Shown here piece after piece: positions 1-5,082 of a stretch of DNA of 6,196 nt. Numbering within the stretch: position 1 is the first letter of the stretch; every line of letters begins with the position of its first letter. Source of the DNA: Chitinophagales bacterium (lineage in GTDB: Bacteria > Bacteroidota > Bacteroidia > Chitinophagales > UBA2359); the NCBI GenBank assembly GCA_020631035.1, contig JAHDIA010000382.1:1-6196 (forward strand), written 5' to 3'. A program made the position numbers and the translations under genes. The notes below the pieces were generated by a model. It did no database searches. It was not told the origin of the DNA and saw only the letters and a program-made list of their open reading frames with translations.

Positions 1-1
1 T

Positions 2-718
2 GGCGAAGATGGCGAGGATTTGGCAGCAGAAGTGGTGGACAACACTACTTCGCGTGGACGTACTATTCGTTTTTTGTATGATGGAGACAATGAAACATTT
101 AGGAAGATATTGACTTCTTTGGGAGAAACACCATTGCCCAAATACATTAAAAGAGAAGCAGATGCAGAGGACGCTCATCGTTACCAAACAGTTTATGCCA
201 AACATACAGGGGCTGTAGCGGCTCCAACGGCAGGATTGCATTTTAGTCGTGAGTTGTTGAAACGTTTGGAAATAAAAGGAGTAGACATTGCAGAGTTGAC
301 CCTTCATGTTGGCTTGGGCACCTTCCGATCTATTGATGTGGAGGACTTGTCTAAGCACAAAATGGATGCAGAATACTATGAAATTAATCAAGAAACAGCG
401 GATTTAATCAATGAGCGTAAAGATGAGAAGCGTTTTATTTGTGCAGTAGGTACAACAAGTATGCGTTCTTTAGAATCGTCTATCTCAGCCACCAAACATC
501 TCAAATCTTCGGGTGGTTGGACCAACTTATTCGTGTATCCGCCTTATGAGTTTAACATTGCTAATGCGATGGTTACCAATTTCCATTTGCCCAAAACGAG
601 CTTAATCATTATGGTTTGTGCTTTTGCAGGTTATGACTTGATAATGAAAGCTTATGAAGAAGCCATCAAGGAAAAATACCGCTTCTTTAGTTATGGCGAT
701 GCAATGTTGATTAAGTAG
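2..718 (+). CDS. queA: QueA, S-adenosylmethionine:tRNA ribosyltransferase-isomerase (5' end cut off by window)
   Basis: Cytoplasmic enzyme that transfers and isomerises the ribosyl group of S-adenosylmethionine onto preQ1 at the tRNA wobble base, giving epoxyqueuosine, the penultimate queuosine step. About 239 codons are visible. The reading frame is open to the left edge (in-frame codons from position 2), so the TTG at 20 is not a believable start; about 100 or more N-terminal residues should lie upstream. Family motifs seen in order: EDAHRYQTVYA, APTAGLHF, HVGLGTF, HKMDAEYY, VGTTSMRSLES, then TNLFVYPPYEF, TNFHLPKTSL and the C-terminal RFFSYGDAML. It ends normally with TAG, 5 bp before ispD, so the two are probably co-transcribed. 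Nothing suggests damage. Identity is near certain; only the start is unknown. Confidence 0.96.
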   Translation, partial: GEDGEDLAAEVVDNTTSRGRTIRFLYDGDNETFRKILTSLGETPLPKYIKREADAEDAHRYQTVYAKHTGAVAAPTAGLHFSRELLKRLEIKGVDIAELTLHVGLGTFRSIDVEDLSKHKMDAEYYEINQETADLINERKDEKRFICAVGTTSMRSLESSISATKHLKSSGGWTNLFVYPPYEFNIANAMVTNFHLPKTSLIIMVCAFAGYDLIMKAYEEAIKEKYRFFSYGDAMLIK

Positions 719-723
719 TATAT

Positions 724-1419
724 ATGAAAAGGTATGCCATTGTTGTTGCTGGTGGAAAAGGCTTGCGGATGCAATCTCAACTCCCCAAACAATTTTTAGA
801 AATAGCTGGCAAACCCATATTAATACATACCATTGAAGCTTTTCAGAATGCTTTGACAGATATAGAGATTGTATTGGTACTCAATGCAAACTATTTTGAC
901 CATTGGGAAACATTGAGTAAAAAGTTTGGAATAAAAAAAATAAGGCTTGTTCCTGGAGGAACAAGCCGTTTTTATTCTGTAAAAAATGGTTTAAGCTTAA
1001 TTGACAACAAAGAAAGCAGCATCATTGGAGTACACGATGCAGTAAGACCTTTAATAAGCCCATCTTTGTTACAACAGTTGTACAAGTTGGCAGTTCAACA
1101 CAAAGCGGTTATCCCCACCATTCCACTCAAAGACTCAATTCGTAAAATCGAAAAAGCGACACCTGATTTAATTGCACATTCCAATGCGCTCAATCGTTCG
1201 CTTTATCGCTTGATACAAACACCGCAGTGTTTTGAGTCTAATCTATTGTTGCAAGCTTACCAACAGCCCTATTCTCAACAATTTACTGACGATGCCAGTG
1301 TTGTTGAGGCTAGTGGACAGCAAGTATGGCTAACAACAGGTGAAAACAGTAATATCAAAATTACAACGCCTGAAGATTTGGTATATGCTGAGGCACTATT
1401 ACAGCACCAACAACAATAA
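724..1419 (+). CDS. ispD: IspD, 2-C-methyl-D-erythritol 4-phosphate cytidylyltransferase
   Basis: Joins CTP and methylerythritol 4-phosphate to give CDP-methylerythritol, the third step of the non-mevalonate (MEP) isoprenoid pathway; cytoplasmic, normally a homodimer. The 231 residues match the usual family length. Visible motifs: the N-terminal CTP-binding loop AGGKGLRMQSQLPKQFL (R15 and K22 correspond to E. coli R20 and K27), PGGTSRFYSV at 77-86, VHDAVRPL at 103-110 with D105 and R108, LIQTPQCF, and a C-terminal KITTPEDL. The ATG lies 5 bp after the queA stop, and the motif starts at residue 4-5, which fixes the start. No Shine-Dalgarno is visible, as usual in Bacteroidota. An 11-bp perfect hairpin followed by a T run lies inside the gene over codons 74-82 (separate entry). 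Confidence 0.96.
   Translation: MKRYAIVVAGGKGLRMQSQLPKQFLEIAGKPILIHTIEAFQNALTDIEIVLVLNANYFDHWETLSKKFGIKKIRLVPGGTSRFYSVKNGLSLIDNKESSIIGVHDAVRPLISPSLLQQLYKLAVQHKAVIPTIPLKDSIRKIEKATPDLIAHSNALNRSLYRLIQTPQCFESNLLLQAYQQPYSQQFTDDASVVEASGQQVWLTTGENSNIKITTPEDLVYAEALLQHQQQ
943..973 (+). other. Terminator-like perfect hairpin inside ispD
   Basis: GGCTTGTTCC (944-953) pairs perfectly with GGAACAAGCC (958-967) around the loop TGGA; the T/A at the loop edge could extend the stem to 11 bp. The right side continues G-TTTTT-ATT and the left side is an A-rich run (931-943), so either strand would give a GC-containing stem followed by a U-rich tail. It covers codons for RLVPGGTSR, the conserved PGG motif of IspD, so the protein is not disturbed. 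It may be coincidence forced by codons, or an intragenic attenuator or terminator. The structure is certain; function is unproven. Confidence 0.5.
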
Positions 1420-1440
1420 ACTTAATACACAGTGTAGTGT

Positions 1441-1472
1441 ACTTAATCTCCTAGACTTAATCTCCTAGACTT
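1441..1472. repeat. 14-bp tandem duplication in the convergent ispD/DUF2795 spacer
   Basis: The unit ACTTAATCTCCTAG occurs at 1441-1454 and again without change at 1455-1468, followed by a 4-nt start of a third copy and a short T run. It sits between two convergent stop codons (1419 and 1487). Just to its left are overlapping TACAC/GTGTA inverted repeats (1426-1441). No clear intrinsic terminator is formed. A recent slippage duplication in neutral DNA is the simplest reading. Confidence 0.8.
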
Positions 1473-1486
1473 TTTCAACTAGTATT

Positions 1487-1711
1487 TTAGTGTTCGTCCT
1501 CAGCAAAGAAGAAATCATCATGTCGAGGGTAATCTGGCCATACTTCCTCCATATTTTCATAGTATTCCCCAGGTTCGTCCTCTAATTCTTGCAAATTTTC
1601 AATGACTTCTATAGGGGCACCAGAACGGATAGAGTAATCTATCAATTCATCTTTTGTTGCTGGCCAGGGTGCGTCTTCTAAAAAGGAGGCCAGCTCTAAT
1701 GTCCAATACAT
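1487..1711 (-). CDS. DUF2795 family small acidic protein
   Basis: A 74-residue, strongly acidic protein of unknown function. It begins MYWTLELASFLEDAPWPATK and continues ELIDYSIRSGAPIEVIENLQ, then an Asp/Glu-rich tail ending in FFFAEDEH. I recognise this as the DUF2795 type that is widespread and very conserved in Bacteroidota. The DAPWPATKDELIDYAxRxGAPxEVIENLQ core resembles a small helical domain. There is no signal peptide or membrane segment, so it is probably cytosolic. The start is fixed because the conserved block begins at residue 1. It lies 92 bp downstream of the adenosyltransferase gene on the same strand and could be read from that transcript or from its own candidate promoter at 1741-1773. 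Family assignment is from memory of the motif; I assign no role. Confidence 0.85.
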   Translation of the reverse strand: MYWTLELASFLEDAPWPATKDELIDYSIRSGAPIEVIENLQELEDEPGEYYENMEEVWPDYPRHDDFFFAEDEH

Positions 1712-1740
1712 ACTACTTGGCTTTTGAGTTTGATTTAATT

Positions 1741-1773
1741 AAAAAGTATTGTATAATTAAGTAATCTGACCAA
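1741..1773 (-). promoter_or_regulatory. Candidate Bacteroidota-type promoter for the DUF2795 gene
   Basis: On the minus strand TTG (1771-1773) is followed after 22 bp by TACTTTTT (1741-1748). This is one mismatch from the Bacteroidota -7 consensus TAnnTTTG, with the expected -33 TTG element. Transcription would start about 25 nt before the ATG at 1711. The spacer is very AT-rich, so chance matches are likely. Confidence 0.25.
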
Positions 1774-1803
1774 TTTATCTTAATTGTGTCACTCTACTTA
1801 AAT

Positions 1804-2358
1804 TTAGTTTTCACTTTTCCAAAGTATTTCGTCTTTTCCTGCCTCAAACACCAACATTCTAGACAAAACAAACAAAAAGTCAGATAGGCGGTTGAGGTAT
1901 TTTATTAGCACTTCGGGAACAGTCTCTGGTTCTAGTTCAAACAAATGCGTTGTCCGTCTTTCGGCTCTTCTACACACACAGCGGGCAATGTGACAAAAAG
2001 AAGCTGGTGTATACCCTCCTGGAAGAATGAAATTTTTCAATTTGGGTAGTTTTTCTTGCATTTGGTCTATGGCTTTTTCTAAAGTCACTATTTCCTCTTC
2101 CGAAAAATCAGCTCTATAAGCTTGTCCTTTTTGGGGGTCACACGCCAAAATAGAACCTAGGGTAAACAAAGCATCTTGTATTTGTTTCAGTATTGACTGA
2201 GTTGAAACATCCTCTACTTGATCTTTTACCAAGCCTATAAAGGAATTCAATTCATCAACAGTCCCATAAGCTTCTATTCTTATGTGGTGTTTGGGGACTC
2301 TTCCACCACCAAACAACATAGTTGTACCTTTGTCTCCAGTCTTTGTATAAATCTTCAT
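1804..2358 (-). CDS. PduO-type cob(I)yrinic acid a,c-diamide adenosyltransferase
   Basis: Transfers the 5'-deoxyadenosyl group from ATP to cob(I)alamin (or cob(I)yrinic acid diamide), making adenosylcobalamin; a cytosolic homotrimer in this family. The 184 residues are a typical single-domain length. Motifs: the N-terminal ATP-binding stretch YTKTGDKGTTMLFGGGRVPK (4-23), AYGTVDELNSFIGL (30-43), PGGYTPASFCHIARC (113-127), the arginine-rich CRRAERRT (129-136) and YLNRLSDFLFVLSR (154-167), which holds the conserved Asn and Asp. The family normally begins just before TKTGD, which fixes the ATG at 2358. No other cobalamin gene is in view, so a salvage role for a B12-dependent enzyme elsewhere is only an inference. 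It belongs to the PduO/EutT-like fold, not to CobA. Confidence 0.95.
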   Translation of the reverse strand: MKIYTKTGDKGTTMLFGGGRVPKHHIRIEAYGTVDELNSFIGLVKDQVEDVSTQSILKQIQDALFTLGSILACDPQKGQAYRADFSEEEIVTLEKAIDQMQEKLPKLKNFILPGGYTPASFCHIARCVCRRAERRTTHLFELEPETVPEVLIKYLNRLSDFLFVLSRMLVFEAGKDEILWKSEN

Positions 2359-2541
2359 AGATTTATTAATAACATTTTTTTTCTAAAAAAAAGAAAAAAG
2401 ATTTTTTTTTTTTTGAAAGGGAAAGAAATTCACGATATTTTGTTCCTTTAATGTTTCCTTATTTTGTTTTTATGTTACTCTAACTGACAAATTCATGTTT
2501 CATTTAGCTGTCATTTTTTTTATTTTATCTTAAATGCAAAT
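2359..2541. other. A/T-tract-rich spacer upstream of the adenosyltransferase
   Basis: This 183-bp gap lies between the lipoprotein stop and the adenosyltransferase start. It contains packed homopolymer tracts, T8-CT-A8-G-A6 at about 2375-2399 and then T13 at 2402-2414. These would give curved or stiff DNA directly upstream of the adenosyltransferase start. An imperfect stem (TGACA 2485-2489 with TGTCA 2509-2513), followed by T8, would act only on the plus strand, where no gene ends. I find no exact TAnnTTTG promoter, no riboswitch that I can recognise and no coding potential. In particular I see no convincing cobalamin riboswitch. Confidence 0.5.
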
Positions 2542-2733
2542 TTATTTGCTCCGTTTAAAATTCTTGGGAAATAAACCAGATTTAGCCTTCGATTTTTTTT
2601 TGGATTTTTTGTTCATGTCAACTTGTTCAGCTGCAGGGCAACCATACTTAGGACTACAACTAGTTTGAAAACAAAGTGTTGCAAGTAAAAAGACAATGAC
2701 GAGCCCTTTGAGAGTGTAAAACTTTTTTAGCAT
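2542..2733 (-). CDS. Small putative lipoprotein, Lys-rich C-terminus
   Basis: With the start at 2733 this is a 63-residue protein beginning MLKKFYTLKGLVIVFLLATL. That is a positively charged N-terminus, a hydrophobic stretch at about 8-22, and FQTSC with a candidate lipidated Cys26. The mature part starts CSPKYGCPAAEQ and ends in a basic tail (KKSKKKSKAKSGLFPKNFKR). CP-containing, KSGLFPK-ending small lipoproteins of this sort are familiar to me from Bacteroidota, but none has a function I can name. The frame also stays open to an ATG at 2829 (95 residues), with another ATG at 2760. I reject 2829 because it would put about 32 polar residues before the signal peptide and lies only 9 bp from the ferritin terminator. 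Glutamine at the -3 position makes the lipobox atypical, so lipidation is moderately supported. Confidence 0.7.
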   Translation of the reverse strand: MLKKFYTLKGLVIVFLLATLCFQTSCSPKYGCPAAEQVDMNKKSKKKSKAKSGLFPKNFKRSK

Positions 2734-2838
2734 ATTACTTGAGTGTTTTGGGTAATGCATTGTTTGTTTTTCTTTAACTGAACGAATTTTATAAGGTTTA
2801 TTGCCTACAGAGATTATTTTTCTTATCATAAGAGTATC

Positions 2839-2871
2839 AAAAAAAATACCAAGCAGCTTTACTACTTGGCA
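2839..2871 (-). terminator. Intrinsic terminator of the ferritin gene
   Basis: On the minus strand TGCCAAGTAG (2871-2862) pairs with CTGCTTGGTA (2856-2847) around a 5-nt loop, giving a 10-bp stem that includes two G-U pairs, directly followed by T8 (2846-2839). In plus-strand RNA the same two positions would be A-C mismatches, so the element is built for minus-strand transcription. It lies 45 bp past the ferritin stop codon, with an A-rich run (2872-2879 as T on the plus strand) before the stem. Confidence 0.75.
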
Positions 2872-2915
2872 TTTTTTTTAAAGAGCATTTATTTTAAGGG
2901 CTTTTCAGACAGTTT

Positions 2916-3431
2916 CTAAGCCTCTTCACCAGTTTCTTCGGTTGCTGCTTGATTGCTCAATTCTTGGTCTATATAATACAAACTACGCGCTCCTTCACCT
3001 ATCAATTTGATCTTGTCAATGATTTTACGCATCAAAACTTCCTCTTCTAATTGTTCCGAAACATACCACTGCAAAAAATTATGGGTTTGATGATCGTTTT
3101 CTTTTAATGCTAAATCCACCAATTTATAAATAGACTTGGTTACTTTTTGCTCACTTTCATAAGCAGTTTGAACAACCTCATTGATGTCTGTATAATCACT
3201 TTGGGGAGCAACAAAAGCGGGTATAATTGCTTTTCCATCAACATCTTGTATGTAATTGACCAATTTGAGCATATGCATACGCTCCTCTTCGGCATGTTGA
3301 GCAAAAAATGTAGCACTACCTTCTAAACCCATTCCGTCACACCAACAGGACATAGCCAAGTATTTATTAGAAGCATTTCCCTCCATCGCAATTTGCTCAT
3401 TGAGGGCTTTTTCCATCTTTTTTGAAATCAT
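2916..3431 (-). CDS. ftnA: Non-heme (bacterial) ferritin
   Basis: Iron storage protein: oxidises Fe(II) at a di-iron centre and stores it as a mineral inside a 24-subunit cytosolic shell. It has 171 residues, against 165 in E. coli FtnA. The ferroxidase ligands fall at the same numbers as in E. coli FtnA: E17, E50 and H53 (in HAEEERMH), E94, Q127, E129 and E130 (in SEQLEEE). Y24 is also present. The match at every position confirms the ATG at 3431 as the start. The last ~12 residues form a short acidic tail (AATEETGEEA). It appears to be a single-gene unit: a promoter candidate lies just upstream and a terminator is at 2839-2871. No Fur-box-like palindrome was recognised. The absence of haem-ligand context and the full ligand set argue for Ftn over bacterioferritin or Dps. 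Confidence 0.95.
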   Translation of the reverse strand: MISKKMEKALNEQIAMEGNASNKYLAMSCWCDGMGLEGSATFFAQHAEEERMHMLKLVNYIQDVDGKAIIPAFVAPQSDYTDINEVVQTAYESEQKVTKSIYKLVDLALKENDHQTHNFLQWYVSEQLEEEVLMRKIIDKIKLIGEGARSLYYIDQELSNQAATEETGEEA

Positions 3432-3448
3432 GTTTTTCTAATTTGAAT

Positions 3449-3478
3449 ATTATAGAATACAATAAAACAATATAACAA
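3449..3478 (-). promoter_or_regulatory. Candidate promoter of the ferritin gene
   Basis: On the minus strand TTGTTA (3478-3473) and TATAAT (3454-3449) are separated by 18 bp, a good sigma70-like pair, with the TATAAT 17 bp before the ATG at 3431. Bacteroidota more often use TTG / TAnnTTTG, and the surrounding DNA is very AT-rich, so this is only suggestive. The leader would be about 10 nt. Confidence 0.3.
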
Positions 3479-3823
3479 TGAACAAAGTTCGGATTTTTAG
3501 CAATGGTGAAGAAATAAAGTTTTGATTATTATTTTACAATTATTTTGTACGGAATGTTTGGGCTTTCAAACGATGGCGAGTCCTTGCTATACGCTTTTGC
3601 ACGGCAAACGCTCCTATCAAGCGTATTTTCGGTTTTTTTTGTCCTTCGTTTTCACTTTCATCCATCCGCTACATCCCTTGGCTACTGTAATTGTCAAAAA
3701 AATACAAATATTCTATTTTTAAATACTTTAATATATGTATTTTTATTGCAAAATGTTTTTTTGTTGATATTTGTAACCATATATTTTATGGTATCGTTAA
3801 TCAAAAAGAGAAAAAACATTGCA
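3479..3823. other. Gene-free region between the ferritin promoter and the transposase remnant
   Basis: No believable gene. A long plus-strand frame (3545 onward) runs open into the transposase frame, but its first 93 codons resemble no family I know. They include a hydrophobic stretch that is an artefact of T-rich DNA, so I do not call them coding. The middle part (about 3551-3697) is clearly less AT-rich than both sides and holds nested inverted repeats (separate entry). From about 3698 to 3823 the DNA is again very AT-rich and is likely the 5' non-coding part of the insertion-sequence remnant. No terminal inverted repeat could be paired because the other end is missing. Confidence 0.5.
3556..3626. 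repeat. Nested inverted repeats in a less AT-rich island
   Basis: ATACGCTT (3589-3596) pairs exactly with AAGCGTAT (3619-3626). Inside, TTTGC (3596-3600) and GCAAA (3604-3608) make a second small hairpin. A second ACGCT (3608-3612) could pair instead with AGCGT (3620-3624), so two folds compete. To the left GTTTG (3556-3560) pairs with CAAAC (3567-3571). The island differs in base composition from its neighbours, which fits a dispersed repeat or imported fragment. The repeats are directly visible; their nature is inferred. Confidence 0.5.
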
Positions 3824-4270
3824 ATGCCCAAGTATTATTCTATTACACTAAAAAAATCGGAACGAAACCAAATTCAAAAGTTATTGAAACAAACCAAATT
3901 CAATAAAGGACAAAAAACGAGAGCCAACATTATATTAAAGGCAGACAAAGGTAAATTTGGAGAAGCTATGTCCGATAAAGAGATTGCAAAAACTGAAAAT
4001 ATTTCTGCAAGAACGGTGGAGCGCACCCGTAGAAAGTGTGTTGAAGAAGGATGGGAAAAAGCCATTCTAGGCAACAAAAGAGGCAAAAACATCAATCCCA
4101 AAATTACCCCAGAAGTTAAATCCTATGTATTGGCTTTGAGCTATGGTTATCCTCCCAAAGGCTATGATAAATGGTCGCTTCGATTGCTCGCCCAAAAAGT
4201 GGTTGAAATGAAATATGTAGAAAGCATCAGTTATGAGACCATTAGGCAAATTTTGAATGCAGCCAATTGA
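3824..4270 (+). pseudogene. IS630-family transposase remnant: N-terminal helix-turn-helix half only
   Basis: 148 residues starting MPKYYSITLKKSERNQIQKL. The pattern matches the N-terminal DNA-binding half of IS630-type transposases: KTRANIILKAD (31-41), the helix-turn-helix SDKEIAKTENISARTVERTR (50-69) followed by RKCVEEG, a basic linker (GNKRGKNINPKI), then YPPKGYDKWSLRLLAQKVVE and ESISYETIRQIL (through 145). In intact members ETxRxxLKK leads into the DDE/D catalytic domain of about 180 more residues. Here TGA follows ILNAAN at once, and the next 206 bp contain no such domain in any frame. Some IS630 elements split into two ORFs, but no second ORF is present, so this is a truncated, presumably inactive copy. 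It could at most bind DNA. The start was chosen where family similarity begins; an earlier in-frame ATG at 3788 is less likely. Confidence 0.8.
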
Positions 4271-4476
4271 GTGGGGGAGTTTGTTCCTCTTTTACAAAAC
4301 TTCAGGATTTGTTTTCCATAATTTTGCTGATTTGCTGATGTTGGCTAACCTGAGTGAACGTAGCCTCAAAGTCAGGCACGCTGCCCAATAATAGTGATTA
4401 TGTAATTAGGTTGATTGTGTATTTGGGTTGAAATTTTCATCAATCACATAATTAATTCAATTGCCCAAATTATAAT
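4271..4476. other. Non-coding repeat-bearing stretch after the transposase remnant
   Basis: 206 bp with no gene I can support. It holds TTTGCTGA twice in tandem (4323-4338), several short inverted pairs (GGCTA 4343-4347 with TAGCC 4361-4365; CCTGA 4349-4353 with TCAGG 4372-4376), and ATTTGGGTTGAA (4421-4432), which pairs with TTCAA-ttg-CCCAAAT (4456-4470) except for a 3-nt bulge. The last lies just past the nitroreductase stop but lacks a T run, so it is not a standard terminator. On the minus strand a 30-codon open stretch (about 4397 to 4302) reads like a protein tail, without a start codon. Confidence 0.45.
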
Positions 4477-5082
4477 TCACAACTCATAATTTGTATTTAC
4501 CCACTGAATCTTATCTTGTATACCCGAATTGCGTTTGCCTTGCGGTTGTTGGTCGCTATAGCCAAGGTAGAAAAAGCCCAAACATTTATCTTGAGGAGCA
4601 AGATCAAGAAAAACTTTCATTTCGTCGGAATAGGTGGCACCGCCTGAACCCCAATAAGCTGCTACTCCATAAGCTTGAGCCGTTAACCACATATTTTGCA
4701 CAGCACAGGAGACAGCCGCAACTTCTTCAATTTCGGGCATTATTTTTTTGCCTTCGGTTTGTCTTTTCATACAAAGTGCCAGTACATAGGTCGCCCGTTC
4801 GGGGCGATTCAAGGCTTTGTCGTATTTCTTTTGAACAAACTGCGCCTCACTTGTTTTATTTTTGTAGTAATTTGCCTCAAAATTACCCAATTTGCGTCTG
4901 GCATCACCTGAAAAAATGATGAAACGCCAAGGTTCGGTATGACCGTGAGTAGGTGCCCAATTGGCATTTTCGAGTATTTGAATCAAGATGTTTTCAGGAA
5001 CCACTTGCTCAGAGAAAGATTCGGGTTTGATACTGCGGCGATTTCGGATAAGTGTGTTGATCGCTTCGTTGTAGTTGGACAT
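4477..5082 (-). CDS. Nitroreductase family FMN-dependent oxidoreductase (YdjA-like)
   Basis: A 201-residue cytosolic flavoprotein of the nitroreductase superfamily; members are dimers that bind FMN and reduce nitro compounds, quinones or other acceptors with NAD(P)H. Seen here: the N-terminal FMN-phosphate motif RNRRS (13-17), ANWAPTHGHTEPWRF (40-54), the central helix AAVSCAVQNMWLTAQAYGVA (122-141), WGSGG (144-148) and GFFYLGY (about 169-175). The short length and PTHGHTEPWRF motif resemble E. coli YdjA (PDHKSMQPWRF) more than NfsB. The physiological substrate cannot be told from sequence. The start is fixed because RNRRS normally follows within about 15 residues and the next Met is at 105. 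It is divergent from mutY with only 18 bp between the two ATGs. Confidence 0.92.
   Translation of the reverse strand: MSNYNEAINTLIRNRRSIKPESFSEQVVPENILIQILENANWAPTHGHTEPWRFIIFSGDARRKLGNFEANYYKNKTSEAQFVQKKYDKALNRPERATYVLALCMKRQTEGKKIMPEIEEVAAVSCAVQNMWLTAQAYGVAAYWGSGGATYSDEMKVFLDLAPQDKCLGFFYLGYSDQQPQGKRNSGIQDKIQWVNTNYEL

Noticed and set aside
20..22. TTG at 20 as the queA start
   Set aside because: The frame is open to the window edge, and the family is about 340-400 residues, so the N-terminal part lies outside the window.
2218..2451. Plus-strand 77-codon open frame opposite the adenosyltransferase start
   Set aside because: It overlaps a clear gene on the other strand, and its end is translated poly-A/T tract (KKRKKIFFF); a shadow frame.
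2485..2521. Terminator-like stem TGACA...TGTCA followed by T8 on the plus strand
   Set aside because: The stem is short and bulged, and no plus-strand gene ends here; on the minus strand, where genes lie, there is no T tail.
2359..2541. Possible cobalamin riboswitch ahead of the adenosyltransferase gene
   Set aside because: No B12-box-like GC-rich conserved block is visible; the spacer is almost only A/T tracts and too simple for that RNA.
3545..3823. 93-codon in-frame extension upstream of the transposase start, with hydrophobic stretches
   Set aside because: It resembles no known family, and its hydrophobicity follows from T-rich DNA. IS630 similarity begins only at the ATG at 3824.
3874..4249. 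Two minus-strand open frames opposite the transposase remnant
   Set aside because: No motifs, and they overlap a recognised transposase frame; best explained as shadows.
4491..4919. Plus-strand 142-codon open frame across the nitroreductase gene
   Set aside because: The antisense nitroreductase has all family motifs; this frame has no recognisable domain.
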